This document shows, piece after piece, positions 53,550 through 61,979 of a stretch of 64,000 nt of DNA (positions are counted from its first letter, which is position 1; every line of letters begins with the position of its first letter). The notes under the pieces were generated by a model. It was not told the DNA's origin and searched no databases. It saw only the letters and a list, made by a program, of their open reading frames with translations. The DNA lies in NCBI GenBank assembly GCA_963834685.1, contig CAWICW010000009.1, positions 186,001 through 250,000 on the forward strand, in the 5' to 3' direction. The stretch is from Palsa-504 sp963834685. GTDB lineage: Bacteria > Actinomycetota > Actinomycetes > Streptosporangiales > Streptosporangiaceae. Made by a program: the position numbers and the translations under genes.

Positions 53550-54741
53550 GTGACAGGCGGGCGGCGCGGATGGCCGGCAGCAGCCCGGCGAGGGCGCCGA
53601 TGAGGAGCGCGGCGCCGAGACCGCCGGCCCACGCTTCTGGAGGGATGACAACGGCCCAGCCCTTGGCGTGGGCGTAGATGGCAGTGGCGGCGGCGCCGGC
53701 GATGTCCCCGATGGCGCCGCCGGCCAGGGCGAGCAGGATGGCCTCGGCCAGGAACTGGGTGCGGATCTGGCCTTTGGTGGCGCCCAGTGCGCGGCGCAGC
53801 CCGATTTCCTGGCGCCGTTCGAGCACGGAGATGATCATGATGTTGGCCACGCCGACCGCGCCGACCAGCAGCGCGACCGCGCCCAGGCCGAGGAACAGGG
53901 TGTCGAAGGCGCCTGCGGCGTCGGCCTGCGCGGTGAGGGCATCCGAGGGCTGGGAGACGTCGACCTCATTCGGGTGTTCCGGGTTGGCCTGGGCGCCGAG
54001 CAGGTTGTCGACGGCGGTGGTGGCGGCCTGGGTGTTGACGGTGCGGACGTAGATCTCCGAGGGGTGCCCGTCGAGGCCCAGATACTGCTCGGCGGCAGGG
54101 AAGCCGACCAGGACCGAGGTGTCGATCTGCGGGGCCAGGGTGGCGGGGTTGAGGATGCCCGCAACGTAGAACCACATGCCGCCGACATAGATCCGCTCCC
54201 CGGGCCAGATCCGGTCGATGCCCATCAGCTGGGCGGCCTCCGCGCCGAGCACGGCGACCGGCTCGCGGGCGGTAGCGGCGTTGAGGTAGCTGCCCTGGGC
54301 GACCGACGTGCCGACCACGGCGGGCAGGCCCAGGCTGGCGGCGGTCACGGTCAGTCCGTCGGTGTCGATCGACGGGATCCGCGGACTGCGGTAGACGCTG
54401 GCGTTGCTGACCGTGCCGGTGTACTGGACGCCGATGACACCGGGCAGCCGACCGATCATGGCAGCGGCGGCATCGGGCAGCTCGGCGGCCTGGCCAGTGA
54501 GATCCGTCCCGTTGGTGACGGTCAGCAGGTTGGTGCCCAGCTGGCTGATCTGCGCAAGCAGCCCGGCCTGGGAGGAGCTGGCCAGGCCAAGGACGGCCAC
54601 GATCGCGGCCACCCCGATCGCGATGCCCAGTGCCGACAGCGCGGCGCGCAGCTTGCGGGTGCGCAGCCCTACGCTGGCCAGCCCGGCCAAGTCGCCCGGG
54701 CGCAGCCGGGCCGGGGCGACCGGGCCTGACGTGATGGACAT
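53524..54741 (-). CDS. MacB/FtsX-type ABC transporter permease
   Basis: The 405-aa protein shows the MacB layout: N-terminal helix (RAALSALGIAIGVAAIVAVL), a large periplasmic-type domain, then three C-terminal helices (FLGLGAVALLVGAVGVANIM, AEAILLALAGGAIGDIAGAA, LGAALLIGALAGLLPAIRAA). The FtsX signature ERRQEIGLRRALGATKGQIR lies between the second and third. With the ATPase and adaptor upstream it forms a tripartite-like exporter for peptides, antibiotics or lipids. It is coupled to the ATPase gene by a one-base overlap of stop and start. Confidence 0.92.
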   Translation of the reverse strand: MSITSGPVAPARLRPGDLAGLASVGLRTRKLRAALSALGIAIGVAAIVAVLGLASSSQAGLLAQISQLGTNLLTVTNGTDLTGQAAELPDAAAAMIGRLPGVIGVQYTGTVSNASVYRSPRIPSIDTDGLTVTAASLGLPAVVGTSVAQGSYLNAATAREPVAVLGAEAAQLMGIDRIWPGERIYVGGMWFYVAGILNPATLAPQIDTSVLVGFPAAEQYLGLDGHPSEIYVRTVNTQAATTAVDNLLGAQANPEHPNEVDVSQPSDALTAQADAAGAFDTLFLGLGAVALLVGAVGVANIMIISVLERRQEIGLRRALGATKGQIRTQFLAEAILLALAGGAIGDIAGAAATAIYAHAKGWAVVIPPEAWAGGLGAALLIGALAGLLPAIRAARLSPTQALWTL

Positions 54742-55460
54742 CAGGATCGTCCTTCCCGGGCCGGCCAGCCCTCGACCGGGGCCGGGACGGTGTCGGTGAT
54801 GATGCGGCCGTCGAGCATCTCGATATGGCGCCGCGTCGAAGCGGCGATCGCGTGGTCGTGGGTGATCACGATGATCGTGGTGCCGGCGGCGTTGAGCTCT
54901 TCCAGCAGGGCCAGGATCGAGGCGCCGGTGGCGGAGTCCAGGTTGCCGGTCGGCTCGTCGGCCAGCACGACCGGCGGGCGGCCGACGATCGCCCGGGCGA
55001 TCGCCACCCGCTGCCGCTCCCCGCCCGACAGCTGGGTCGGCCGGGCACTGGCCCGGTGCCCCAGGCCGACCCGCTCCAGCGCGGCGGCGGCCAGCTGGCG
55101 GCGGCGGGCGCGCGCCACGCCCGCGTACAGCAGCCCGTCGGCCACGTTATCGAGCACCTTCTGATGCTCGGCCAGGAAGAATTGCTGGAACACGAATCCG
55201 ATCCGGGTCGCCCGCAGCGCGGACACCTCCCGGTCGGTCATCGTCGCCACGTCCAGGCCGGTGACCCGCACCACCCCGCTGCTGGGCCGGTCCAGGGTGC
55301 CCATCAGGTGCAGCAGCGTGCTCTTGCCCGACCCCGACGGGCCGACCACCGCAGCCAGTTCCCCGGCCGCCACCGCCATGCTCACCTGATCCAGCGCCCG
55401 CACCGGCGACGAACCGGGATACTCCTTCGTCACCCGCTCCAGCTCCAGGACGGCGCTCAC
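54741..55460 (-). CDS. MacB/LolD-type ABC transporter ATPase
   Basis: The 239-aa ATPase has Walker A GPSGSGKST, Q-loop FVFQQFFLAEHQ, signature LSGGERQRVAIARAI, Walker B VVLADEPTGNLDS and H-loop ITHDH. It powers the neighbouring permease by the mechanotransmission mode known for MacB. The gene is coupled on both sides (start overlaps adaptor stop, stop meets permease start). Confidence 0.96.
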   Translation of the reverse strand: MSAVLELERVTKEYPGSSPVRALDQVSMAVAAGELAAVVGPSGSGKSTLLHLMGTLDRPSSGVVRVTGLDVATMTDREVSALRATRIGFVFQQFFLAEHQKVLDNVADGLLYAGVARARRRQLAAAALERVGLGHRASARPTQLSGGERQRVAIARAIVGRPPVVLADEPTGNLDSATGASILALLEELNAAGTTIIVITHDHAIAASTRRHIEMLDGRIITDTVPAPVEGWPAREGRS

Positions 55461-56638
55461 GTGGCCGGCACCACGACTTGCTCGCCCGGCGTCAGAGCCC
55501 CGGTCACCTGCACCAGGCCGGAGTTGTCGTTGAAGATCCCGACCGTCACCGGCACCAGCCGCCGGGTGTTACCGGCGCCGGTGACCTCGACCGCGTACCC
55601 CCCACCCGCCTCCCCTTCCCCCTTCGCCTGGGCCAGCAGCGCCGCCACTGGTACCGCGAGCACCGGGCCGGCGCTGCTGGCGGTGGTGATGTACACCGTC
55701 ACCGGCGCCTGGTCGAAGGTCCCGGCCGCCGACGGGTGCGTCAGCGTGACCGTCACCTGAATCGTCGCGTTATCGGCCGGCCCGGACGCCACCGTGCCGA
55801 CTGAGGAGATCTTCCCGGGCGTGCTGGCGCTGTCCGGCAGCGTGACCGTGACCGCGTCGCCCACCGCCACCTCCGATTCCTGGGAGGTGCTGAGCGGGAT
55901 CGTCACCACGTGCTGGTCCGAGGTCGCCGCCAGCACCGGCCCAACCGCCGGGCCGCCCAGGCTGCCCAGCACGTTCGTGACCCGGATCGGCTCCGGTTCG
56001 AACACCACCGACCCCAGCGGCAGCGACCCCGGCGGGCTGGAAATCCCCAGCGCCGACTCCATCTGCTGCACCCCGTACGCGGTCTCCCACGAGAAGTAAT
56101 TCCAGCCCAGCACGCTGATATCCGAGCTATCGGCATAGCCGAGCGCCACCAGGTCCTGATTCAGCTGGGTCACATCCGCCCCGGTCAGCCCCTCAGCCAG
56201 CGTCCGCCAGGCCGGCACCGGCCCGTAGAGCAGCGCCACCGGGCTGCCGTTATCCACCCGGTAGAGCACCTGCCCCTGCCGGATCACCTGCCCCGCCGGC
56301 GGCAGCCAGGTCAGCGCGCCGCCGCCCTGCCCCCGCACCGTGTACGACTCCGCGTACCCCAAGGTCGCGTCCACCGGCACCACCGACGACAGATCCTCCC
56401 GCACCACTGGCTGCGTCGCCGGCGTCGGCGCCCCCGGCCCGCTCCCAGACGAGCCAGGCGACCGGATCGCACCCGCCGCCCACGCGATCCCCGCCCCGGC
56501 TCCGACCACGACGAGCACGAGCACCACCGCGACCGCCCGCCGGAGCCGACCGCGCGGCTGCGCCTGGCCGGCCTTCCCGGCCACAACGGCACCCTCCTGC
56601 TGGCCGGCGTCCCCGCCACGGGAAACGGTCCCGCTCAT
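55457..56638 (-). CDS. HlyD-like adaptor with peptidoglycan-binding domain
   Basis: The 393-aa protein has one N-terminal membrane helix (RAVAVVLVLVVVGAGAGIAW), a lipoyl/barrel-sandwich half (VIRQGQVLYRVDNGSPVALL), and a peptidoglycan-binding-1 module (LTGADVTQLNQDLVALGYAD). The second half of the adaptor and a C-terminal beta domain (TVGIFNDNSGLVQVTGALTP) follow. Such proteins link MacB-type exporters to the cell wall in Gram-positives. Its start overlaps the lipoprotein gene stop by four bases. Confidence 0.9.
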   Translation of the reverse strand: MSGTVSRGGDAGQQEGAVVAGKAGQAQPRGRLRRAVAVVLVLVVVGAGAGIAWAAGAIRSPGSSGSGPGAPTPATQPVVREDLSSVVPVDATLGYAESYTVRGQGGGALTWLPPAGQVIRQGQVLYRVDNGSPVALLYGPVPAWRTLAEGLTGADVTQLNQDLVALGYADSSDISVLGWNYFSWETAYGVQQMESALGISSPPGSLPLGSVVFEPEPIRVTNVLGSLGGPAVGPVLAATSDQHVVTIPLSTSQESEVAVGDAVTVTLPDSASTPGKISSVGTVASGPADNATIQVTVTLTHPSAAGTFDQAPVTVYITTASSAGPVLAVPVAALLAQAKGEGEAGGGYAVEVTGAGNTRRLVPVTVGIFNDNSGLVQVTGALTPGEQVVVPAT

Positions 56639-57246
56639 GACGCTGACTGCGACTGGCGCGTTGAGATTGACACCTTCGCCCCGGGCGGCAGCAGATGCTG
56701 ACAGGCACTCGCAGCGGCCTGGAACTGCGGCGAGTTGACGTTGAGGGGAGCACTAGGCGGGGACGCTGTGCTCTGGCCGGGGCTGGGGAAGTTCGGCACG
56801 CCGTGGCTGCGCATGCACTGGGAGTACTTCAACAGCAGGGGGAGCATTTGATCCTGCCGTTGCTGCTCTTTCTGTATCTGTTGCTCCAGCTGCGAGACAG
56901 ACGGGCCGCCGGGCACCAGATGCCGGCAATCGCCGTAAGCCGCCTGTGCCTGGCTGCTGTCAATGTCGACTGACCCCCCGGCGCCCTCAAGTGACCCGTC
57001 TGGCGCCAGGGAGTAGCCCCCCGAGGCATCGGGGTCGGGAAAGTCCGGCACGCCGTGGCCGCGCATGCACTGCGCGAGGGCAAGTTCCTGCGCGTAGGTC
57101 GGCGCGCTGGCGGAGGACGAGGTACCGCCACCGCCGCCAAACGAAACATGCACGCCGCACCCCGCCGTCAGCGTGGCGACGGCTGCCGCGACAGCTAGGG
57201 CTGCCGCGCGCCGCCGGCCTCGGTTACCACCGGTCTTGTCGTTCAT
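56635..57246 (-). CDS. Lipoprotein with duplicated CMRxHGVPxFPxP motif
   Basis: The 203-aa protein has a signal peptide ending in a lipobox (TLTAGCG, Cys about 30), a Gly/Ser linker, and two copies of a Cys-containing motif: QCMRGHGVPDFPDP near residue 59 and QCMRSHGVPNFPSP near 143. Each is followed by a paired Cys (GDCRHLVPGG, SACQHLLPPG), which suggests two disulfide-bonded repeats. Secreted proteins with CMRxHGVPxFPxP are common in actinobacteria, and their role is unknown. It begins the exporter operon and may be a substrate-capture or sensing component. Confidence 0.85.
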   Translation of the reverse strand: MNDKTGGNRGRRRAAALAVAAAVATLTAGCGVHVSFGGGGGTSSSASAPTYAQELALAQCMRGHGVPDFPDPDASGGYSLAPDGSLEGAGGSVDIDSSQAQAAYGDCRHLVPGGPSVSQLEQQIQKEQQRQDQMLPLLLKYSQCMRSHGVPNFPSPGQSTASPPSAPLNVNSPQFQAAASACQHLLPPGAKVSISTRQSQSAS

Positions 57247-57304
57247 CGCGGCCTCCTGGAAAAGAGCCGAAGTGGGTCATCATGTGCTGTTGTACAGAAG
57301 GGGA

Positions 57305-57351
57305 GGTGACAGCACGGTGACCGGAAGTGTTACCTGGCTGTCACCCGTGAC
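57305..57351. promoter_or_regulatory. Repeat cluster with 11-bp spacing, candidate response-regulator site
   Basis: GGTGACAG (57305-57312) and GGTGACCGG (57316-57324) are direct repeats 11 bp apart. They are followed by CTGTCACC (57338-57345), the inverted form of the first, and GTGAC (57347-57351). Repeats with 11-bp periodicity are typical of OmpR-family regulators. The cluster lies 59-105 bp ahead of the exporter operon start and 65-111 bp ahead of the regulator gene. Confidence 0.45.
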
Positions 57352-57415
57352 CTGCGATCCTGGGAAGCGGGCGGCAGGCTGACAACCGGGGGGCGCGGGA
57401 GGCGGCGGGCAGGCG

Positions 57416-58078
57416 ATGCGGGTTCTGGTGACCGAGGACGACGAGGTGCTGGCCACGGCGGTGGCGGCCGGGCTGCGCCGGGAGGGGATGGCCGTCGACG
57501 TGGCCCTGGACGGCGGTGCGGCCCTGGAGCGCCTGGCGGTCAACCGGTATGACGTGGTGGTGCTGGACCGGGACCTGCCCGGCGTGCACGGCGACGATGT
57601 CTGCCGGACCCTGGCCGCGGGCAGATCCCAGACCCGGGTGCTGATGCTCACCGCGGCCAGGTCGGTCCGGGATCGGGTCGAGGGCCTCGATCTGGGCGCC
57701 GATGATTACCTGCCCAAGCCGTTTGATTTCGCCGAACTCGTGGCCCGCATCCGGGCTCTGGGCCGGCGGGCCGCCGCCCCGCTGCCCGCCAGCCTCGAGC
57801 ACGGTGACCTGAGCCTGGATCCGGCCCGCCGCGTCGCGGTCCGCGCCGGGCGGCGGCTGCCGCTGACCACGAAGGAACTCGCCGTGCTGGAATGCCTGCT
57901 CGCTGCGGACGGACGGCCGGTCCCGGCTGAGGAACTGCTGGAACGGGTATGGGACGAAGCGGCCGACCCGTTCACCAGCACCGTGAAGACCACCATCGGC
58001 CGGCTCCGGGCCAAGCTCGGCGACCCGCCGGTGATCCAGACCGTCCGGGAAAGCGGCTACCGCATCGGAGAACCATAA
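57416..58078 (+). CDS. OmpR-family response regulator
   Basis: The 220-aa protein has a receiver domain (RVLVTEDDEVLATAVAAGLR, phospho-acceptor Asp in VVLDRDLPG, Lys in YLPKPF) and a winged-helix DNA-binding domain ending STVKTTIGRLRAKLGDPPVI and SGYRIGEP. It is translated with the kinase gene (TAATG overlap) and stands divergent to the lipoprotein/exporter operon, which it presumably controls. Confidence 0.95.
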   Translation: MRVLVTEDDEVLATAVAAGLRREGMAVDVALDGGAALERLAVNRYDVVVLDRDLPGVHGDDVCRTLAAGRSQTRVLMLTAARSVRDRVEGLDLGADDYLPKPFDFAELVARIRALGRRAAAPLPASLEHGDLSLDPARRVAVRAGRRLPLTTKELAVLECLLAADGRPVPAEELLERVWDEAADPFTSTVKTTIGRLRAKLGDPPVIQTVRESGYRIGEP

Positions 58079-59490
58079 TGCCTGATCCCCGCCCGCGCCC
58101 CGGTCCTCCCCGCTGGCTGCGATTGCCCCGCCGCACCGCCCGGCTGCGCCTGACCGTCCTGTACGGCGCGGCGTTCCTGGCCTGCGGCGCGGCCGTGCTC
58201 GCCGTCGTGGCCTACCTGCTCTACTGGCACACGGCGACGGACCTGCCGTCCGGCCAGCCGAAAAGCTCCGCCTCCGCGGTAATCCACGCCAAGGTCCCCG
58301 TCGCCGACGTCCGGCAGGCAGGCGGCTACGACATCGTCAAAGTCCCGGTCGAAGTCCCCGTCGCCGACGTCCAGCAGGCAGGTGGCTACGACGTCATCAA
58401 CGCCGCTATGCCCGTTGCCGCCCGGCAGCTTCCGGCGCCGCCCGTCCTCACCCCCGCTGAGCAGGCTAAGTTGGTCGCCGATGCGCGGTTTCAGATCAAC
58501 TACGACAAGCGGGGGATCCTGATCATCTGCGCCCTCGCCATAGCGGGCATCGCGGTGGCCGCCGCGTCGATCGGCTGGATCATCGCCGGGCGGGTGCTGC
58601 ACCCGCTGAGCACGATCACCGCCGCCGCCCGGCGGATCGCCGCCAGCAGCCTGCACGAGCGGCTGGCCCTGCACGGACCCGACGACGAGCTCAAGGAACT
58701 CGCCGACACCCTCGACAACCTGTTCGCGCGGCTGGAGGCATCGTTCGACGCCCAGCGGCGCTTCGCCGCCAACGCCTCGCACGAGCTGCGCACCCCCCTG
58801 ACCCGGGAACGCACCCTGCTGCAGGTCACCCTCGCCGACCCGGCCGCCACCACCGGCACCTGGCAGGCCGTCAGCCGGGAACTGCTCGCCTCCAACGCCG
58901 AGCAGGAACGCCTCATCGAGGCGCTGCTCACCCTGGCCGGCAGCGAAGCCGGGACCGGCGAGCGCGAGCCCCTCGACCTGGCGGCCATCACCGGCGAAGC
59001 CCTGGCCGCCGCCCGCCCCGCAACCGGCCGCCTCGGCCTGCACGTCCACGCCGGCATTCAGCCCGCCATCCTCGACGGTGACCCACTGCTGGTTCGGCAG
59101 CTCGTGAACAACCTGATCGACAACGCCGTCCGTCACAACATCCCGGGCGGGGACATCCAGATCACCACCAAGACCAGCTATGCCGGCGCCGTCCTGTCGG
59201 TGATCAACTCCGGGCAGGTCATCCCGCCGGCCGAGGTCGACCGCCTGTTCCAGCCCTTCCAGCGACTCGGCCCCCGCCCCGCCCGCCACGGCCACGGCCT
59301 CGGCCTGTCCATCGCCCGCGCGATCGCCACCGCCCACGGCGCCACCATCGGGGCCCGCGCCCGGCCTGGCGGCGGCCTCGCCGTCGACGTCACTTTCCTT
59401 CCCCCGCCACCCGGTGCCCGCACCGCCCCTGGCATCCAGCCAGGGAACCGCAGCGACCGCACAGGCCGAGAATTGCCCTCATCGCGGTGA
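58078..59490 (+). CDS. Sensor histidine kinase with an internally duplicated extracytoplasmic segment
   Basis: The 470-aa kinase has a first membrane helix (VLYGAAFLACGAAVLAVVAY), an outer loop of about 95 residues, a second helix (GILIICALAIAGIAVAAASI), HAMP, the phospho-His in ANASHELRTPLTRERTLL, and the ATPase domain with NLIDNAVRHN and GHGLGLSIARAI. The outer loop contains two near-identical 20-residue units (VPVADVRQAGGYDIVK and VPVADVQQAGGYDVIN), from a 60-bp duplication at 58294/58354. A Pro/Arg tail ends the protein. It probably phosphorylates the preceding regulator in response to an envelope signal. Confidence 0.94.
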   Translation: MPDPRPRPGPPRWLRLPRRTARLRLTVLYGAAFLACGAAVLAVVAYLLYWHTATDLPSGQPKSSASAVIHAKVPVADVRQAGGYDIVKVPVEVPVADVQQAGGYDVINAAMPVAARQLPAPPVLTPAEQAKLVADARFQINYDKRGILIICALAIAGIAVAAASIGWIIAGRVLHPLSTITAAARRIAASSLHERLALHGPDDELKELADTLDNLFARLEASFDAQRRFAANASHELRTPLTRERTLLQVTLADPAATTGTWQAVSRELLASNAEQERLIEALLTLAGSEAGTGEREPLDLAAITGEALAAARPATGRLGLHVHAGIQPAILDGDPLLVRQLVNNLIDNAVRHNIPGGDIQITTKTSYAGAVLSVINSGQVIPPAEVDRLFQPFQRLGPRPARHGHGLGLSIARAIATAHGATIGARARPGGGLAVDVTFLPPPPGARTAPGIQPGNRSDRTGRELPSSR

Positions 59491-59517
59491 CCTGGAGGTG
59501 GTTGACCTCCGATCTGG

Positions 59518-59781
59518 TTAGTCGCTGTAGTGATAACGAGCCTTGAGGATCTTTACCTCTTTGTCGTCGGCGCGGTACACGAGCCGGTGTTCGTCGTCGA
59601 TGCGGCGGGACCAGTAGCCGGACAGGTCACCTTTCAAGGGTTCGGGCTTGCCTATCCCGGCGAACGGGTCGCGCTGGATCTCACCGATCAGGCGCGTGAT
59701 CCTCACCGCCATCTTCCGGTCTGCGGCCAGCCAGTACAGGAAGTCCTCCCAGGCGTCGGGGTCGAAGTGGATGCTTCTCAC
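59518..59781 (-). CDS. yoeB: Txe/YoeB-family mRNA-interferase toxin
   Basis: The 87-aa protein matches YoeB in length and ends. It has SIHFDPDAWEDFLYWLAADR, LIGEIQRDPFAGIGKPEPLK, and the catalytic-region GYWSRRIDDEHRLVYR with final KARYHYSD (the C-terminal His-Tyr of YoeB). It cleaves mRNA at the ribosomal A site in known members. The GTG start shares one base with the antitoxin TAG, so toxin synthesis depends on antitoxin translation. Confidence 0.93.
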   Translation of the reverse strand: MRSIHFDPDAWEDFLYWLAADRKMAVRITRLIGEIQRDPFAGIGKPEPLKGDLSGYWSRRIDDEHRLVYRADDKEVKILKARYHYSD

Positions 59782-60050
59782 TACTCGCCCGCCAGGGCCT
59801 GGAGGTCCTCCATGGTCTGGACGACGGCGGGCTGGTGCGACTTGTCCCGGGCGACGGCTTCCATGAGCCGCCGGGCGTTGGCGGGAGAGCGCAGCAGGTA
59901 GATAGTCTCCTGCCAGGAATCGAAGTCCGCCGCGGACATGAGCACGGCGTCCCCGCTCTTGGAGTTGATCCTCACCGGCACGTGGTCGTCGTTGACCTGC
60001 TGAATGAGGGGGAACAGGCGCGAGCGGGCCTCGCTGGCGCTGATAGCCAC
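59781..60050 (-). CDS. yefM: YefM/Phd-family antitoxin
   Basis: The 89-aa protein starts AISASEARSRLFPLIQQVND, has NSKSGDAVLMSAADFDSWQE (the conserved Phd/YefM core), and ends with the flexible toxin-binding region. GTG 60050 is preferred since GGGAGG lies ahead and the family starts here; earlier in-frame codons run through the operator. It neutralises the YoeB-like toxin and represses its own promoter. Confidence 0.93.
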   Translation of the reverse strand: MAISASEARSRLFPLIQQVNDDHVPVRINSKSGDAVLMSAADFDSWQETIYLLRSPANARRLMEAVARDKSHQPAVVQTMEDLQALAGE

Positions 60051-60070
60051 TCCGTACACCTCCCTCCTGG

Positions 60071-60091
60071 TTGTACAACTTAATGGTACAA
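60071..60091. promoter_or_regulatory. YefM-YoeB operator with TGTACA-type core
   Basis: TTGTAC (60071-60076) and GTACAA (60086-60091) form an inverted repeat that includes TGTACA at 60072-60077 and GGTACA at 60085-60090. TGTACA is the core known for YefM-YoeB operators in E. coli. The repeat lies 21-41 bp upstream of the antitoxin GTG, in an A/T-rich promoter segment. Confidence 0.7.
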
Positions 60092-60125
60092 CATAGGGGC
60101 GGGATTTTGGTACCGATGCGGTCAC

Positions 60126-60221
60126 CTAAGAACTGAGGTCCGCGAGCAGGGCGTCAAGGGTGAGCTCCTCCTCGATCCGCAGGTTGCTGTCCCGCACCGG
60201 GAACTGACCTGCGGGAAACAC
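60126..60221 (-). pseudogene. Short orphan coding tail
   Basis: An open frame ending TAG at 60128-60126 reads VRDSNLRIEEELTLDALLAD before LSS. It has a coding-like composition but no full-length gene, and lies between the toxin-antitoxin pair and the truncated dehydrogenase. It is probably a scrap left by a deletion or insertion. Confidence 0.25.
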
Positions 60222-60232
60222 GGACCAGGAGG

Positions 60233-60394
60233 CTACGCCTTGGCCAGAGCCTCGTACACGTCCCAGGGAAACTCGCTGGCCTGGTCGACCTCGGCGGCCC
60301 GGGGAGCGATCTTGTCGTCGGCCAGGGCGCGAACCGACTCGCGAAGCGCCTCGTGCTCTTCGGACAGGGCGAACGCGGGGGAACCAGGGCTCAT
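60233..60394 (-). pseudogene. N-terminal fragment of an acyl-CoA dehydrogenase
   Basis: From ATG 60394 the frame reads FALSEEHEALRESVRALADD, then KIAPRAAEVDQASEFPWDVY, and stops after EALAKA: 53 residues of a protein that should have about 385. This is the normal start of the acyl-CoA dehydrogenase that sits next to purE-purK in many actinobacteria (FadE25 neighbourhood). The missing 330 codons are replaced by unrelated DNA with a toxin-antitoxin pair, so this point looks like a deletion/insertion boundary. Confidence 0.8.
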
Positions 60395-60413
60395 GCCTTG
60401 ATGGTAGATCGAC

Positions 60414-61388
60414 TCAGGGCAGGCCCTGGACCTTGATGGCGTAGATGCTGGCCTGGTAGGTGCCTGCATTGTCGGGGGGCAGCTCGGTGAACCAGATGAG
60501 CAGGTAGCGGGCGTGCGCAGGCGAGGCCAGGGACAACTCGACGATGCTGCCCGCACGGGTGGACGTCGCCACCGTGTGCAGGTCGGCCGGCACGGGCTGG
60601 CTGCCGGCCCGCAGCTGGACGCTGGCGCCCGGCTGGCCGCCGAGCCAGAGCCGCACCGCGGAGATCGTGACCGGGTGGCCCATGTCGAGCAGCAGGCCGG
60701 TGCCCGCCTGCAGGTGCCCGAAGTCCGAGGTGGCGTACCAGTCGCTGTACCAGGGCGTGGCCGGGTGGCCCGCGATCGCGAGCGAGGCCCGCTGCGGGTC
60801 GTCGCCGTCGGCGGTCCCGGCCGGGCCGAACGCGGTCACCTGGGCCGGGGTGAGGGTCTGGGTCGCCACCGGGCTGGCCGAGGGGGTCGGGGTCGGGCTG
60901 GCCTGCGCCGTGCTGGCCTGGACGCTGGGCGTGATGGACGGCGCCGAGGTGGGCTGGCCGGCGTGGGCCGGACGCTGGCTGGTGGCGTCGGCCGCGCGCT
61001 GGGTCTTGCCCACGCCGGAGGCGAACTTGTAGCCGGCGAAGCCGAGCACGGCCAGCACCACCACGGCCAGGACGGCCATCCACCGGACCCGGCGCCGCTC
61101 GCGCTTCCTGATCGGCATCATCGGCTGGAAGGCCTCGGCCGCGGTGATCTCCTGGGCGGATCGCCACCGCTCGTCGAACTCCTCGATCAGCGGCGCGGGG
61201 TCGGTGCCCACCGCCTGGGCGATGGCGCGGATGTGGCCCCGGGCGTAGAAGTCACCGCCGCAGGCCGCGTAGTCGTCCTGCTCGATGCCCTTGATGATGT
61301 TCTCCCGGACCCGGGTGCGCGCGCTGACCTCGGCCACGGTGAGCCCGGCATGCCGGCGCGCCGCAGCCAGGGTCGCGCCGATGCTCAC
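60414..61388 (-). CDS. RodZ-like HTH membrane protein
   Basis: The 324-aa protein has an N-terminal helix-turn-helix (GATLAAARRHAGLTVAEVSA, then DDYAACGGDFYARGHIRAIA), a single membrane helix (WMAVLAVVVLAVLGFAGYKF), and a Pro/Ser/Thr-rich linker. A C-terminal discoidin-like beta domain (TGLLLDMGHPVTISAVRLWL, ARYLLIWFTELPP) follows. RodZ-type proteins link the cytosol to the envelope; this C-domain is common in actinobacterial versions. It lies between purE and the truncated dehydrogenase. Confidence 0.87.
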   Translation of the reverse strand: MSIGATLAAARRHAGLTVAEVSARTRVRENIIKGIEQDDYAACGGDFYARGHIRAIAQAVGTDPAPLIEEFDERWRSAQEITAAEAFQPMMPIRKRERRRVRWMAVLAVVVLAVLGFAGYKFASGVGKTQRAADATSQRPAHAGQPTSAPSITPSVQASTAQASPTPTPSASPVATQTLTPAQVTAFGPAGTADGDDPQRASLAIAGHPATPWYSDWYATSDFGHLQAGTGLLLDMGHPVTISAVRLWLGGQPGASVQLRAGSQPVPADLHTVATSTRAGSIVELSLASPAHARYLLIWFTELPPDNAGTYQASIYAIKVQGLP

Positions 61389-61457
61389 GCCCGCCTCCCA
61401 GGCTCGCCAGACCGGATCGCAGGGAGCATGCCCGCATCGGGCGGGCCCTAAGCGGGC

Positions 61458-61975
<518 letters not shown>

Positions 61976-61979
<4 letters not shown>

